From contig NW_023504022.1 of NCBI RefSeq assembly GCF_014529535.1, positions 10,045,028-10,109,027 of the forward strand: a DNA stretch of 64,000 nucleotides. The letters run 5' to 3'. Source of the stretch: Bradysia coprophila. Taxonomy: Eukaryota; Arthropoda; Insecta; Diptera; Sciaridae. Each line of letters opens with the position of its first letter. Within the stretch, counting starts at the first letter, position 1. Shown in pieces: positions 38,903-49,790 of this stretch. Below the pieces are notes generated by a model, which saw nothing but the letters and a program-made list of their open reading frames with translations, had not been told where the DNA came from and did not search any database. Made by a program: the position numbers and the translations under genes.

Positions 38903-39560
38903 CAAGGCTGTATACTTTGGGGAGGTCACGCAGACCGCCATTTTATTCAGAGAGATGCTAATCTGACGACTGGGTCGTTTCGACGGATAGAGGGAATATG
39001 TCGAATGATTTTGAAATTGGTTGAGCGAAAATGTATTGAATTCTCTCTCAAAAACCCAACTGTCATTCGACATATTCCCTCTAAACCCAACTGTCATTCG
39101 ACATATTCCCTCTATCCGTCGAAACGGCCCAGTAGTCATATTAGCAACTCTCTGATTTTATTAGATACGCGGGAACACACCACTTCTGATGATTTTACAT
39201 GTAAAAATATTCACCACATCATCAAGACGACGAGAATCATCAGAGTAGGTGAATTTTTGTATGAAATCGGCCATTTTATCCAAAGTATATAAACACTGAA
39301 GGTAACGCAGTCCCTCAGGGAATAGCAAGAAATACAGATCCCGACTTTAAGGTGAATTTCGTATGACGCCAATACATATATTTACAGCATGTTGTACGCA
39401 TGTGTATTGATATACAATAAATTCACCTCAAAATAGGGATTCGCATGTTTTTGCGGATCTGCGCTACCTTCAGTGTTTATATACTTTGATTTTATCATCA
39501 ACTGTGGTGTGTAACCCGCGTATCTGTATCTGCGTGACCTCCCCAAAGTATACAGCCTTG
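38903..39560 (+). mobile_element. Internally deleted derivative of the P-like element, 658 bp
   Basis: The ends are near-perfect inverted repeats CAAGGCTGTATACTTTGGGG / CCCCAAAGTATACAGCCTTG. The 8-bp duplication ctatcgct lies at 38895-38902 and 39561-39568. The left about 610 bases match the left end of the 28672-35424 element up to tgtggtgtgtaacc. The right about 45 bases match its right end (cgcgtatctgtatctgcgtg). About 6.1 kb between, including the whole transposase, is missing. It could still be mobilised in trans (family knowledge, inference for this copy). Confidence 0.93.
39281..39488. mobile_element. MITE (caaagtatataaac family) nested in the P derivative
   Basis: Counterpart of 29015-29228, with the same attttatc duplication (39273-39280 and 39489-39496). 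A 6-base difference in length comes from the tgtacgca region. Confidence 0.9.
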
Positions 39561-39568
39561 CTATCGCT

Positions 39569-40080
39569 CAAGGCTGTAACTAGTTTTTGTTCAAAAAGCC
39601 TGACGAATTCAAATTCGAATTGTATATGTTTGTTCCAAGTAACTGTAAACACTTTCACTGGTTGAACTAACACGATTTTATCCACAGAGATAGGTTTTCA
39701 TATAAATATTGTTGAGGTTATGTCTCTATGGATGAAATTTGACAGTTATGACAATTCGTATGGCCTTGGAACAAACCTATATACAGTATGATTGACAGTG
39801 ACGATTGAGTGAGGTTTGAGGGCAACGTCAAACGTTTAACAAAAGAAATTTCTCTAATTTTGAAGTTGCCCTCAAACCCGAACAAAAGAAATAATTTTTA
39901 AATTTAAACGAAGAGAACACCGTATTTTACTCACCAAAATTGCTACGCTACTTCAATACACGGCTTTGATATTGACATTCCATTTTGTTGTTTTGATTTG
40001 TTGCGGTTTAAACTCATTTTTTTCATCTTCAATTAAATTTGAGATTATTCGCATTCATAGTTAAAAAAGAAAAGTCTAAG
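39569..40080. other. Spacer upstream of GTF3C5
   Basis: Directly after the target duplication, caaggctgtaac resembles the start of another P-like end and may be a remnant. The rest probably contains the GTF3C5 promoter and 5' UTR; I see no clear core element. Confidence 0.4.
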
Positions 40081-43000
40081 ATGGATCCCAAGAATCTATC
40101 TCACAAATTGGTTCGGGTCGAGTATCCTGGCATCGTGAAAAATGTTGACAAAATGTTTGAAACATTAGGCGGAATAACTGTTATGTCAGAGGTTAGAAAA
40201 CTTTATTTTTTGTTGATTATTTTTGTTTGTTTTTGGACAATTATTTCCTTTGGTCGTTTACGCGACCCGTTGAACCACCGTTTGTATACTGTATGTTTAT
40301 TTTGAAAACATTTTTGGAGTCTTTTCCTTCGCTACAATATTATTCTTGTACCTTACCTTAGACTAAGACTTTAAGGGATATCTTACCAACTTGAATGACT
40401 CTTTTCATGCTGAAAGCGAGGCTGACAGAGAGAAATTGTTTTCAGAATTTCCAAAATAATGCAGAAAATATCGTCAAGTGTCTGTCTCCTTATTATTGTC
40501 CCTTGAATCACACTGTAACCTTTTAGAAAGGGGTAAGGGTACCTTGCTTTGATATAAATCTGTTAGGCCTTGAGCTAATGATTTACTTCATCTGTTTTAC
40601 TTTACTACAGATGACCACTTTAACCGGAGGGTATCACACATTTATGTCGTTATTGTCGATAAGTGATGATTAGCCTTTGGCATATCCTTTGGCTCTTTCC
40701 TAGCGTGATACTTACTCTGAAAGCCCCTAGTCATTTAGCTTTCAGTGACCGACTCTATTTCAAAATATAAAACTTTCTTTGACAAAGCAGTCTCTGAACC
40801 GTTAACTCAAGAAAATGAAAAACTTTTGACCAATTTTTTGCCCTAATTCTCATCGAAGACAAATTATGGCAAATTCAATACCGGTTACTGTCGCACTATT
40901 CGTATCCCTAATATCAATTTATCAGCAAATCGATGTACCGTTCACTTTGTGGCTGACGCTAGGTACTGGCGACGAATTCCCTTCAAAAATCATCATTGTA
41001 ATTTCGACATATCTCCTACTGCTGGATAACACATTACTGCCGGACCGATATCGACAGCGTATTCCTTATGTGTGTGCCTTCATAATCAATTATTCGATGG
41101 CACAAATTGCAATGGCTGTGACGTTATACGTTTGGACGCAGTTTCACAGTATGTTAGCCACATTGCTGAAAGAGCTGCTACTGCTTGAGAACGACAGCCA
41201 ACATTTAGTATATTATCAAATGGGTGGAGACATATTTTTGGGCTATTTTACGACAGCCATGAGCATGATAACGTTTTGGTATACGTTCAAAGCAACCAAC
41301 TCGAAGGAGCGATTAAAAACGAACGTTTTCCGATGCATTGATGTCATTGTCGATGTGTGTCTGAAAGTTTGTGACGACGAAAGCGATCAGTGCAATATTG
41401 TCCAATGCAAATAAATTATTTCTGACCGTTTTAATGAATGTGTGAATGAAATGTGAAAAAAGTAAATGAAAAATTTCTATCCACACCGTACAGGTTTTCT
41501 CTACACCTAACCGTCGACTTCCTCTTCAATTCAGTCCGAATAACATTTTTTGTAAGCCAGCGTACGGTGATCAACGAAGTGGAACTGGTATACTGGTCAA
41601 AGTTAAGGTTCGGCGGCGAAGAAACCAAGAGGCAGCACCACCGACTGTTTCGATTGTCGCAATGGTAGACACATTCTACGAGTTTGGTTGTAAGTGGATA
41701 ATGCGTTACTACAATGTCTATTGCCTTAAGGATTGACATAAAGAGCGGGTCAAGGTTTTAGTTTGCTGATTTTTGTCGTTGTCGGTAACTATTATTAGCC
41801 TTTGGCATATCATCCTCTTTCCTAACGTGATTTTTACTGTAATTCGTCTCACTAATCCTTACGGAAGATACCTGTTTCGCTGCACGAATAGTTATTTCGG
41901 GAAGTACCCACCTGCTTATAAGTCGTCTTTAAGAAATTGTTCGAAAAAGAAGGGGCAGTTAAGCATTGTCCAAGTTATCATGTCCTACAACAGTCGGATA
42001 ATAATTCCTGAATCAACTTTTCCAGAGGAGTTGAAGGAGAATATTGTACAAAAATTGGGAAATTTTGGCAGTCAGCAACAGTCGTTCTCCCTCTGCTGTA
42101 ATTTCTGTAAATAACTTATTTGAGCTTATAAAAGAGTCTGACCCACCAACTACTACGCATCCTAATTGAATATTTTGTAAATTCAGACCTAGTTTACGAC
42201 AAAAGCACTTCAAGCATGAGTGATTGAGTGGTACCCTAAATCAAGCCTTTCACATCGTCGAGACGAATATTTCTACTGAGATGCAGAAAGAATCGTGTCA
42301 CACCTAGTTTCATTCTACACAAACTGAAAATCTTCGATTCGACAAATGAACAGCTACCATCGAAGTCCAAGAAAATAGTTTCTCTCAGACAAGAATGTAG
42401 CAGGACTTTGCTAAATTTGGAGATTTCTATTTGTGTGTCCAAATTCAAAGCCATCGAAGTGGACATGAAGAAATGTGAAAATGACCTGAAATTGATGCTG
42501 TCCGGAATGCTGCTTGAGCAGTTCGTACAATCACAGCGTCTTAAAGAGATGAACTTACTACAAGAACACAAAAAAGTGCACATCAAGAAATATGAGAAAT
42601 TAATGTCGGTTCAACATCCAGACGAACATGTATTCAAACTGGATAACGTCCTCAATCTCACAGATGTCACGTTACCGAGAGACTTCATGAAACTACTAAG
42701 TCTTGGCCCACAACTGGCACTACCTGTAACGAGGGACGATGTCAAATTTCCACATTTGATTGCAGATATTGAAAAGATCATGTTATTCGACTGCCCTACT
42801 GAACTGATGGACGAGACGAGAGCAGTTGTGACAAATCACATCACCAATTACATCAATGAAGAAAATAAAATCGATGGGATGGATCGCTTCCTACATGACA
42901 CACATCGCAGACTGGATAAATTTCTACAACGCAATAAACATATTGTGGTCCTCAACAGTGACAAATGCAAACGTACTGTCATCATGTTCAGATCGGAATA

Positions 43001-46000
43001 TGAGTCAAAAATGCAATCTCTCTTGGATGATGAGTCCACGTATGAAATGAAGCCGATAAATCCTGTCAAAGATTTGATGAAAACAAGTGATATGCTAGCA
43101 CAACGATTGCTCGATGAAATGATTATCAACAGAGAAACATTCAAACAATTCAATTGTGTTGGTTCCACACTACCGAGGATATCTGGTCTCCCAAAAGCGC
43201 ATAAAGATGGGATTCCTTTAAGACCTGTGGTTGACACCACCAATTCGCCAGCATATGAATTATCGAAATTTATGAATGATATTCTCAAGCATTTGGTTGA
43301 TAATAGCAAGTACAATGTCAAAAACGCTTTTGAATTTAAGGAATTCATTAACGATGTCCGGATTCCCAGGTCTCAAAAGTTATGGTCGATTGATGCGGTG
43401 TCTCTGTACACAAATACTGATGTTAAGCATGTAAGGAAAATCATTGAACGCCAGTGGAATAAAATACGCCGTCTCACTAAGATGTCCAAGCCACTGTTTT
43501 TCGACGTGTTGGACTTCTGTATAGACGGTAGCGCTTACTTTACATACAACGACATCGTATACAAGCAAAAAGAAGGATTAGCGATGGGCTTGAGTCTGGC
43601 TCCCACATTAGCTGACATCTATCTTACGGAGCTATTTGACACGTGTCTACCGAGACTGTCTTACAAACCTGTGTTCCTTAAGAAATACGTCGACGATGTC
43701 AGTTCTACGGTACCTGAAAGCAAAATCAATGAGACGTTACACATCTTCAACACATTCAGTACCAGTGGCCGTCTCAAGTTCACACATGAGTTGGAGTGTG
43801 ATCGGAAAATAAACTTTCTGGATCTTACTCTGATCCACCGAACTGACAATAAAGTCATCACGAATTGGTTTCATAAAGACATTTCTTCGAACAGAATGCT
43901 CAGTTTTCTTTCCAATCACCCGGCATCAATGAAACAGAACATCATCATTTCGTTTGCAAAGAGAGTGTTGGTTCTGAGTGACCCGATCTTCAAAGGGACA
44001 AACTACCGTCGTATCGCTGAGATTCTCAAACAAAATCAATATCCAATGACGATGATTAAGAAAGCGATACTTACGGCCAACGAGTCGATTATTAATGCCT
44101 CATCAACTATTCCGACAGTTCAACCGCCTGAACCACCTATTTACAGATCTGTTCCGTACGTTCCTGAATTGACACATAAAATTCAACGACAACTGAAGAA
44201 GGTCAATACTCGGTTAAGATCAGCACCGAAAACGATAACGAGACTACGGAACATTTATTCGAACATGAAAACGAAAACTCCGAAGATGATTCGGAAAGGA
44301 ATCGTATACAGAATCAAATGCAAAAAGTGTTCCACGTTTTACATTGGTGAGACGAAAAGATGCCTATGTACTCGAACGAAGGAGCATGACTATGATTTTA
44401 GATCAAGGTTCAACCCTGGCTCGAAAACTGCTCTAGTCCGACATTGTCTAGACAACGCGACTCACGAACCAGATTTTGATGAGAAAGAATTGAAGATATT
44501 GGACGTCGAATCAGATTGGTACAAGCGAAAAACGCTAGAAGCATGCTACATTTGGCTTTACGGCGATTCGGCTCAAAATTTCAAATCGTTGAACATGCTA
44601 CATGCGACCTACACTAATGTGATGAATTCGTTTAAACAACTTCATGTTGGTTAGTTTTTCAGTTTACGTCATGTCGTTTCTGTCATCGAAACAAGTTTCA
44701 ATTTTGACGATCGTGTTAGTATTTCACGAGAAATTAATTCCAAGTTTCAAATTAGAATGTTAATGTGATTGGAATCACTTCCAATTTATGGTAATTTGTT
44801 TTGCGCGATTTTTATGTTATCTAGTTTTAGCCTAAAGATAATTTTAATGTTGTTTTAGCTGAAGATGGATGACACAACAACATCCGAAATATACGTTTAA
44901 TTGAAGACAATTTCAAGTTTTCGTTATTTACATCATCATAGCCAACCTAATCTCACAAACAAATCGTGAAAAATCTAATTCACTTTCCATTTGGCTAAAT
45001 AACTGACAAAAAGTTATTAGTACTGACTGAAACTTGACAGTGTGTCACACAACTGTAAAAAACCATTTCATACAAAATAATACTCTATTTGGCAGCTGTC
45101 GACTATGATTACTTTTGCTTGAAGTGCGTTGCTTCGACACTCGAATTGGGAGCTATACCTTACAACCAGCTCAGACTCTCTTAGATAACTAATGATTGTC
45201 AAAATTTCAGCGAATTCAAACTCAATTATAGTTCATGTCCAGCAGTCCAGCTAACAGTCGACTCCACATTTCTCTTTATGAAACCTTAGTAGAAACTCCA
45301 AAGCGGCCATTCACAAGTTACGTTCGGGAAAATTATCCCGCTTTTCGACAACAACCACTACAATAGTTACACGCACGTGCGTGGTAGTGGTACAACCGTA
45401 TAAAGACTTATAAGCAGTTTCCTTTGTATTACCAGCTGGAACACAGCTGAAACAAATTCCTATACAAATATCACTGACGTCCACTGTATTCCAAAACATT
45501 CAAATTTTCATCCAACTTTATAGGTTGTGCGTACCAGTCTCCGGACATGTACAAGTAGTCGGATACATATTGTTCTTTCATTGACGAACTTTTAAAGAAC
45601 GAAAGAACAATAGGTGTCAGACTACTGGTAACGTGTCCAAATACTTCTGTTGCCACCCCAGAATATTGATTAATTTTTCTTCCGTTCAACTTCAGGTCTA
45701 AGTGATTTTCAATATCTACCAATACACAAAGAAAACGCACCAAATGAGGAAGCACGGTGCATCTACGACGCTGTTGTACCGAAAGGTATATTGGAATCGA
45801 GTTGGGTGACGTAAGTTAAACTTTTTAGCGGTTAGCGGTTTGGTTCAATGAATTAACGTTCTTCAAATCATACAGTGAAGGGGAAAATACTCCGTACTTC
45901 CTGATACCTCAAACATTTTCACGATTTGATACTCCGCTGCAAAAACTTTTCAAACGCGAATTATTACCCGAAAGCGAAGACAACAACTTGATAGGTAACA

Positions 46001-46874
46001 ACGTCTCGACAGGTAGCTCTGGGCCTAATAAAAAACTGAAATTTTCCTTCAAGGTAAAACAAGAATTCGCCGTCACAAACATGCTACGTATTTAACATTC
46101 AGTTTGAATGTAACCATTCCGGATAAGCCGCATCCAGCTTCTTTCGATTATTTGAATTCAAATTTCATATCAACGGAAGACTACAATTCGGTGAAAGATC
46201 TGCTCGACAAGCGACCAATTGCCACCCGCATGTACATCGCATACGAAACGAAGATACCACTCACGAAACTCAAGTACATTTTACCGACGTTGTCCTACTA
46301 CTTTACGACCGGACCGTGGCGTGTGATGTGGTGCAGATTCGGGTATGATCCGCGGAAAGATTTCGAGAGTCGCTACTATCAACAATTCGACTATCGTTTG
46401 CGGACGCAGGTCGGCTGCAAAGATCTCGTCGATCTGAAGAGAACGAACAAAATCCATGCACCGAGCACAAAGCCAGTGAAACAATCCGTCACCGATCGGG
46501 AAATAGCGAAGAAACAGGAAATTATTTACAGTCCGTACTTTGAGGCTGGCAGCTTGCCGCAATCGCGTCAATGTATTTACCAGTATTGTGATATTCGAGT
46601 GCCCAAAATACAGGAAATGTTAGACAAAATACCGACGCCGGCGTCAGGTGCAACTTGTAACGAAAAATCGGGCTGGTTGCCGTTGGGATTCGATGATTTG
46701 TGTCGAGACATAATGTCGGGAATCATAAAGGACTATGTGTCGAAGTATGGCTTTTCCAGTTCTGAACAAGCCGATGATGTCGATTCAGCTCATTCGGGGG
46801 ACAGTGACGATAATTTTGAGGATGACGGTGAAGACATGGAGCAACAAATTGATGATAGCAGTGATGTTGAATAA
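40081..46874 (+). CDS. GTF3C5: General transcription factor 3C polypeptide 5 (TFIIIC subunit), five exons, 453 aa
   Basis: Exons 40081-40191, 41494-41689, 45696-45810, 45876-45994, 46054-46874; all junctions are GT-AG with matching phase and total 454 codons with the stop. TFIIIC recruits TFIIIB and RNA polymerase III to tRNA genes; this subunit belongs to the module that contacts the A box. Evidence: LVRVEYPGIVKNVDKMFETL at the N-terminus, PNNIFCKPAYGDQ and KVKVRRRRNQ in exon 2, LSDFQYLPIH in exon 3, FSRFDTPLQK in exon 4. Exon 5 has IRRHKHATYLTFSL, TGPWRVMWCRFGYDPR and LPQSRQCIYQYCDI, then an acidic C-terminal tail as in other GTF3C5 proteins. The 59-bp fourth intron was set from the phase-1 donor atag|gtaac to caag|gtaaaaca, which restores the conserved NLIGKTRIRR stretch. 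Introns 1 and 2 are large because they hold another gene and a retroelement. AATAAA is at 46870-46875 (overlapping the stop) and 47115-47120. Confidence 0.93.
40866..41414 (+). CDS. Predicted multi-pass membrane protein, 182 aa, inside GTF3C5 intron 1
   Basis: This is an intronless open frame from ATG, on the same strand as the host gene. I do not recognise the family. Hydrophobic segments lie at about residues 6-34, 41-56, 68-92 and 118-140, suggesting four membrane spans. A Cys-rich tail (CIDVIVDVCLKVCDDESDQC) follows. No cleavable signal peptide is evident. The protein-like composition and length argue for a real nested gene. It might instead be one exon of something larger. Confidence 0.6.
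   Translation: MANSIPVTVALFVSLISIYQQIDVPFTLWLTLGTGDEFPSKIIIVISTYLLLLDNTLLPDRYRQRIPYVCAFIINYSMAQIAMAVTLYVWTQFHSMLATLLKELLLLENDSQHLVYYQMGGDIFLGYFTTAMSMITFWYTFKATNSKERLKTNVFRCIDVIVDVCLKVCDDESDQCNIVQCK
42198..42236. repeat. MITE fragment abutting the Penelope-like element
   Basis: gcacttcaagcatgagtg ... gtggtacccta resembles the ends of the CAACGCACTTC MITE family. The opposite end of such a MITE (ggcagctg ... cttgaagtgcgttg) is at about 45085-45131 on the far side of the retroelement. Confidence 0.45.
42240..44654 (+). CDS. Penelope-like retroelement: reverse transcriptase plus GIY-YIG endonuclease
   Basis: One frame is open from 42240 to the stop at 44654; its first ATG is only at 42465. Penelope-like elements combine a telomerase-related reverse transcriptase with a C-terminal GIY-YIG nuclease, and both are here. 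RT motifs include GSTLPRISGLPKAHKDG, LRPVVDTTNSP, LWSIDAVSLYTN, GLAMGLSLAPTLADIYL and the catalytic YVDD (43685-43696). The nuclease has GIVYRIKCKKCSTFYIGET (about 44300-44350) followed by a CCHH-like set of residues and a conserved late Glu (KTLEACYIW). The region before the first ATG (for example LRQECSRTLLNLEI) also reads as Penelope protein, so the 5' end is probably truncated. No internal stop or frameshift. It lies in GTF3C5 intron 2, sense orientation. Confidence 0.92.
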   Translation: MKPFTSSRRIFLLRCRKNRVTPSFILHKLKIFDSTNEQLPSKSKKIVSLRQECSRTLLNLEISICVSKFKAIEVDMKKCENDLKLMLSGMLLEQFVQSQRLKEMNLLQEHKKVHIKKYEKLMSVQHPDEHVFKLDNVLNLTDVTLPRDFMKLLSLGPQLALPVTRDDVKFPHLIADIEKIMLFDCPTELMDETRAVVTNHITNYINEENKIDGMDRFLHDTHRRLDKFLQRNKHIVVLNSDKCKRTVIMFRSEYESKMQSLLDDESTYEMKPINPVKDLMKTSDMLAQRLLDEMIINRETFKQFNCVGSTLPRISGLPKAHKDGIPLRPVVDTTNSPAYELSKFMNDILKHLVDNSKYNVKNAFEFKEFINDVRIPRSQKLWSIDAVSLYTNTDVKHVRKIIERQWNKIRRLTKMSKPLFFDVLDFCIDGSAYFTYNDIVYKQKEGLAMGLSLAPTLADIYLTELFDTCLPRLSYKPVFLKKYVDDVSSTVPESKINETLHIFNTFSTSGRLKFTHELECDRKINFLDLTLIHRTDNKVITNWFHKDISSNRMLSFLSNHPASMKQNIIISFAKRVLVLSDPIFKGTNYRRIAEILKQNQYPMTMIKKAILTANESIINASSTIPTVQPPEPPIYRSVPYVPELTHKIQRQLKKVNTRLRSAPKTITRLRNIYSNMKTKTPKMIRKGIVYRIKCKKCSTFYIGETKRCLCTRTKEHDYDFRSRFNPGSKTALVRHCLDNATHEPDFDEKELKILDVESDWYKRKTLEACYIWLYGDSAQNFKSLNMLHATYTNVMNSFKQLHVG
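45060..45131. repeat. Right-end fragment of a CAACGCACTTC-family MITE
   Basis: ttggcagctg ... cttttgcttgaagtgcgttg matches the right half of the copies at 12558 and 61064. It is downstream of the Penelope-like element in the GTF3C5 intron. Confidence 0.6.
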
Positions 46875-48359
46875 AATTTTCGTTTGGATTCGGCTTTTTC
46901 TACATCATTGTCGCAGTGGGTGAACACTTAACAATGACTCATTTTTGCAAAACAACCGACATTACTCAAGGTAAAGTCTCCGGCTCTGGTCAACATTTTA
47001 CCATTTTCTTACCTTAGTTTTGTGATTACCTTAGTGATGTCAGTTTTTTTGGGAAAATGTGTAACGACAGCGTATGGTCATTATCAATGTTAATCGGACT
47101 GTTTTTAATTGTGAAATAAATTGAGACGATTAGCTGAAAAATTTTTCTTTTCTTCACACGTCAGGTTACGTCAGGTTACTACCCTGAATCATAATCATCA
47201 AGTCTTTGAAAAACTGTTCGATGCTAAAGGCAGAATGGATAATCGGGAGTTATTCGAAAAGAAATTTCAACAAAGGATAAAATCAAAAATTTCGGCAAGC
47301 TATCATTTGATCTAAGAGCTTTGTTTTTGGTTTAGTCGTCAAAGCTCACAGCCAGAAAATTAGTGGATTATTGTTCAAATGGGCTTAAATTCTTGGGAAT
47401 GTTGTAGGCGGGTAAAAACCGGTTCAGTTTAAATCGGTTTGCATTACATATTGTATGAGGCATTTACCGCAATTTAAGGTCAAATAACCACTTCACGCCA
47501 CAAACAATTCAGACTTTTTTTTGTGTTGAGTACCTACAGTTTGTAAACCAAAGGCTTATGCAGAATCAGCAACATAAACTTCAATTAAAACAATTTCTGC
47601 AACAATCTCACAATTTTAACAAAATTCAATTAAAACAATTTCTAAAACAAATCTATCTCCAGCTGGTCGACAAAGACAATACCTTTTGTATCGAAAACAG
47701 TTCAAACACGTGTGACTGTAGTAAACTCGTTGTTTAGAATGTGTTTTGATTGTATATTATACAAGTAGAGTGTGTTTTTTGATCAGCTGAAGTTCAGCTG
47801 TTTCAGCTGTTGCTGATTCTGCATAAGCCTTTGGTTTACAAACTGTACAAGATTCCCAAAATTTTCTACAAATTTAAAATTTTCCGGTTATGCCTGCTTA
47901 TGTCTGGCTGCGCAAACTCGAAAATTTCACTTCTTTGATTTTGTGACAAATATTCTTGAATTAAAAAAAATGAATAGATTTTCAACACCCTTAATTTGTA
48001 TATTCTTGTCTCCAACTGATGGCCTCACTACATTCAATCCTTTGACCAGTTTATCATTAATATCAAAGTGACTATTTTGGAGAATTTAATCCTTAAAAAT
48101 TCCGTAAAATTCCTTTTCAGAATTTACAAATTAAGAAAACTTAAGAGAACTTCGCAGAATTAAGTTGTTCAGCCCCACCGTGTTTGATTTCCATTTACGA
48201 AAAAAACACTCCGCTTTTTATAAGTTTACTCTTTAAAAAAGAGAAGTATTTTTATCGATAATTCTAAAAAAGAATTTGATATCCCAAATAAATAATTTTT
48301 CGGCAATTTTTATCCTCAAAAAATAATTTGATTGTCGAAAAAATAGATTTTGATATCTT
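46875..48359. other. Intergenic, downstream of GTF3C5
   Basis: This holds the GTF3C5 3' end and AT-rich spacer. A pair of inverted words (tttgtaaaccaaaggctta-tgcagaatcagcaa near 47538 and ttgctgattctgcataagcc near 47809) marks a roughly 300-bp inverted-repeat MITE at about 47538-47846. I see no gene. Confidence 0.5.
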
Positions 48360-48450
48360 GCCGCATGATGTCCAAAATAAATAATTTTGATGTCCGAAAG
48401 AAATAAATTTGATGTCCGAAACAAATAAATTTGATGTCCGAAACAAATAA
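48360..48450. repeat. About 23-bp tandem repeat (tgatgtccgaaacaaataaat)
   Basis: Four imperfect units in tandem, grading upstream into similar aaataattt-rich sequence from about 48285. Confidence 0.75.
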
Positions 48451-48514
48451 AGATATAATAACCAGACAATATTTTTTTTTTACATCACAGATGAGAAAAT
48501 GAGACCAAGCCCCG

Positions 48515-48662
48515 AGGGGTCCCGCACTGAAAAGAGTTGCATAGAGTTACATTCTGAAAAAAAGAGTTGCAAAAGAGTTACACGCAAAAATAAAGAGTTG
48601 CAAAAGAGTTGCATGTGAAAAAATAGTTGCAAAAAGAGTTGCAAATCCAGTGCGGGACCCAT
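48515..48662. mobile_element. Short MITE with gggtcccgcactg ends and agagttgca repeats
   Basis: Inverted ends are gggtcccgcactg and cagtgcgggaccc. The interior is almost entirely repeats of agagttgca(aa). The CAGTGCGGG-like ends resemble hAT termini; no target duplication was fixed. Confidence 0.7.
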
Positions 48663-48879
48663 CGCCAAAACCAAACCAAAGAAGTTACAAAGACTGACAG
48701 AACGTGGTCCTTAAATAATAAATTTAATATCATGGAAAAATAATTTTCATACACGCCTATCGCGCTCTCCTATTTTTATATGGAGAAATCAGACACTTAA
48801 AACACAGAAACAGAAAATGTGATGGTTTTCAAAATTCCGTGTGCGTAACTGGAAACACTTACCAGGTGTCGGTAACTTA

Positions 48880-49150
48880 GGAGTTAATTTTTTTTCTCTC
48901 GCATCGTCTAATAATTAGTCTGTGTAAGTCTTCTCGCCGTAAAAGCGTTAAGTTCGTTCCTAGGGAATTCATCCTTTTACGAAATGTAACGTAAAGGAGT
49001 TTAGTTCGTCCCTACAGAATTCATCTTTTTACGAAATGAATACCAACTTTCATTGCACATAAGAAGCGTTTTAACACGCCGAGCGATCCGACCCATTGCC
49101 CCGGAGCGAAGCGAAGGAGTTAATTTTTTTTCTCTCGCATCGTCTAATAA
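48880..49150. repeat. Direct repeats 230 bp apart
   Basis: aggagttaattttttttctc(tcgcatcgtctaataa) occurs at about 48880-48915 and again at about 49111-49150. Between them ttcgttcctagggaattcat(c) and ttcgtccctacagaattcat(c), each followed by tttttacgaaatg, form a second direct pair. It may be a short LTR-like or tandemly duplicated unit. Confidence 0.6.
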
Positions 49151-49389
49151 ATAATTGGATTGTGTCATTTGTGTTATATAAAATTTAAATTTATAGAACC
49201 AAATTATAGACTGGCTCCCAGTTTCAGAAAACCTCTTTGACGACAAAACTGGGGACTAATTTAGTCCGATTGCTGAAGTAACCGCCAGTTTTCTCTAAAA
49301 AAAAAGGAAAACGAAATGGCGAGAAATCTGGCGGCTACTTCAGTCTATATACTGCAAATAGCACTCTAATAGACACCTCTTCCTGATTA

Positions 49390-49790
49390 TAAATTTCTAT
49401 TTCGAGAATATCGAATTTATTTTTCCGCGTTACCATTTTCTTTTTTATGAATATAACACTTCCTTTTCCATGAAACCACTTTCTTTTTTTTTGGTTATCA
49501 AAATATCTTTTGGTGATATCTCACTTCTTTTTCCGGGTCATCAATTCCCTTTTCGTAGATATCAGAATTCCTTTTGCTGGGTATCAATTTCGAATTTCGG
49601 TGAATCATAATCATTTTTGGGGATATCAATTTTGAGAGATCACATCACATTTTTCAAGATATCAAAATTATCTTTTTAAGGTATCAAAATTTATTTTTTT
49701 GTGTATCATGCCGGCAGGATATCAAAAATCTTTTTTCAAGATATCAAAAACATTTTTTGAAGATATCAAAATCTTTTTTCTTTAATTCGA
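49390..49790. repeat. Degenerate tandem array around gatatcaaaa-ctttttt
   Basis: About 15 divergent units of roughly 24-28 bp alternate gatatcaa(a/t) with a T-rich half. The units are too diverged to be a young microsatellite. Confidence 0.7.

Noticed and set aside
42848..43348. Minus-strand frame of 166 aa
   Set aside because: Antisense of the Penelope reverse-transcriptase domain.
45471..45755. Minus-strand open frame of about 94 aa
   Set aside because: It overlaps GTF3C5 exon 3 in antisense. The plus-strand exon matches the family and splices in phase, so the minus frame is most likely chance.
47121..47315. 64-aa plus-strand frame after GTF3C5
   Set aside because: Short, starts within the probable 3' region of GTF3C5, no recognisable motif.
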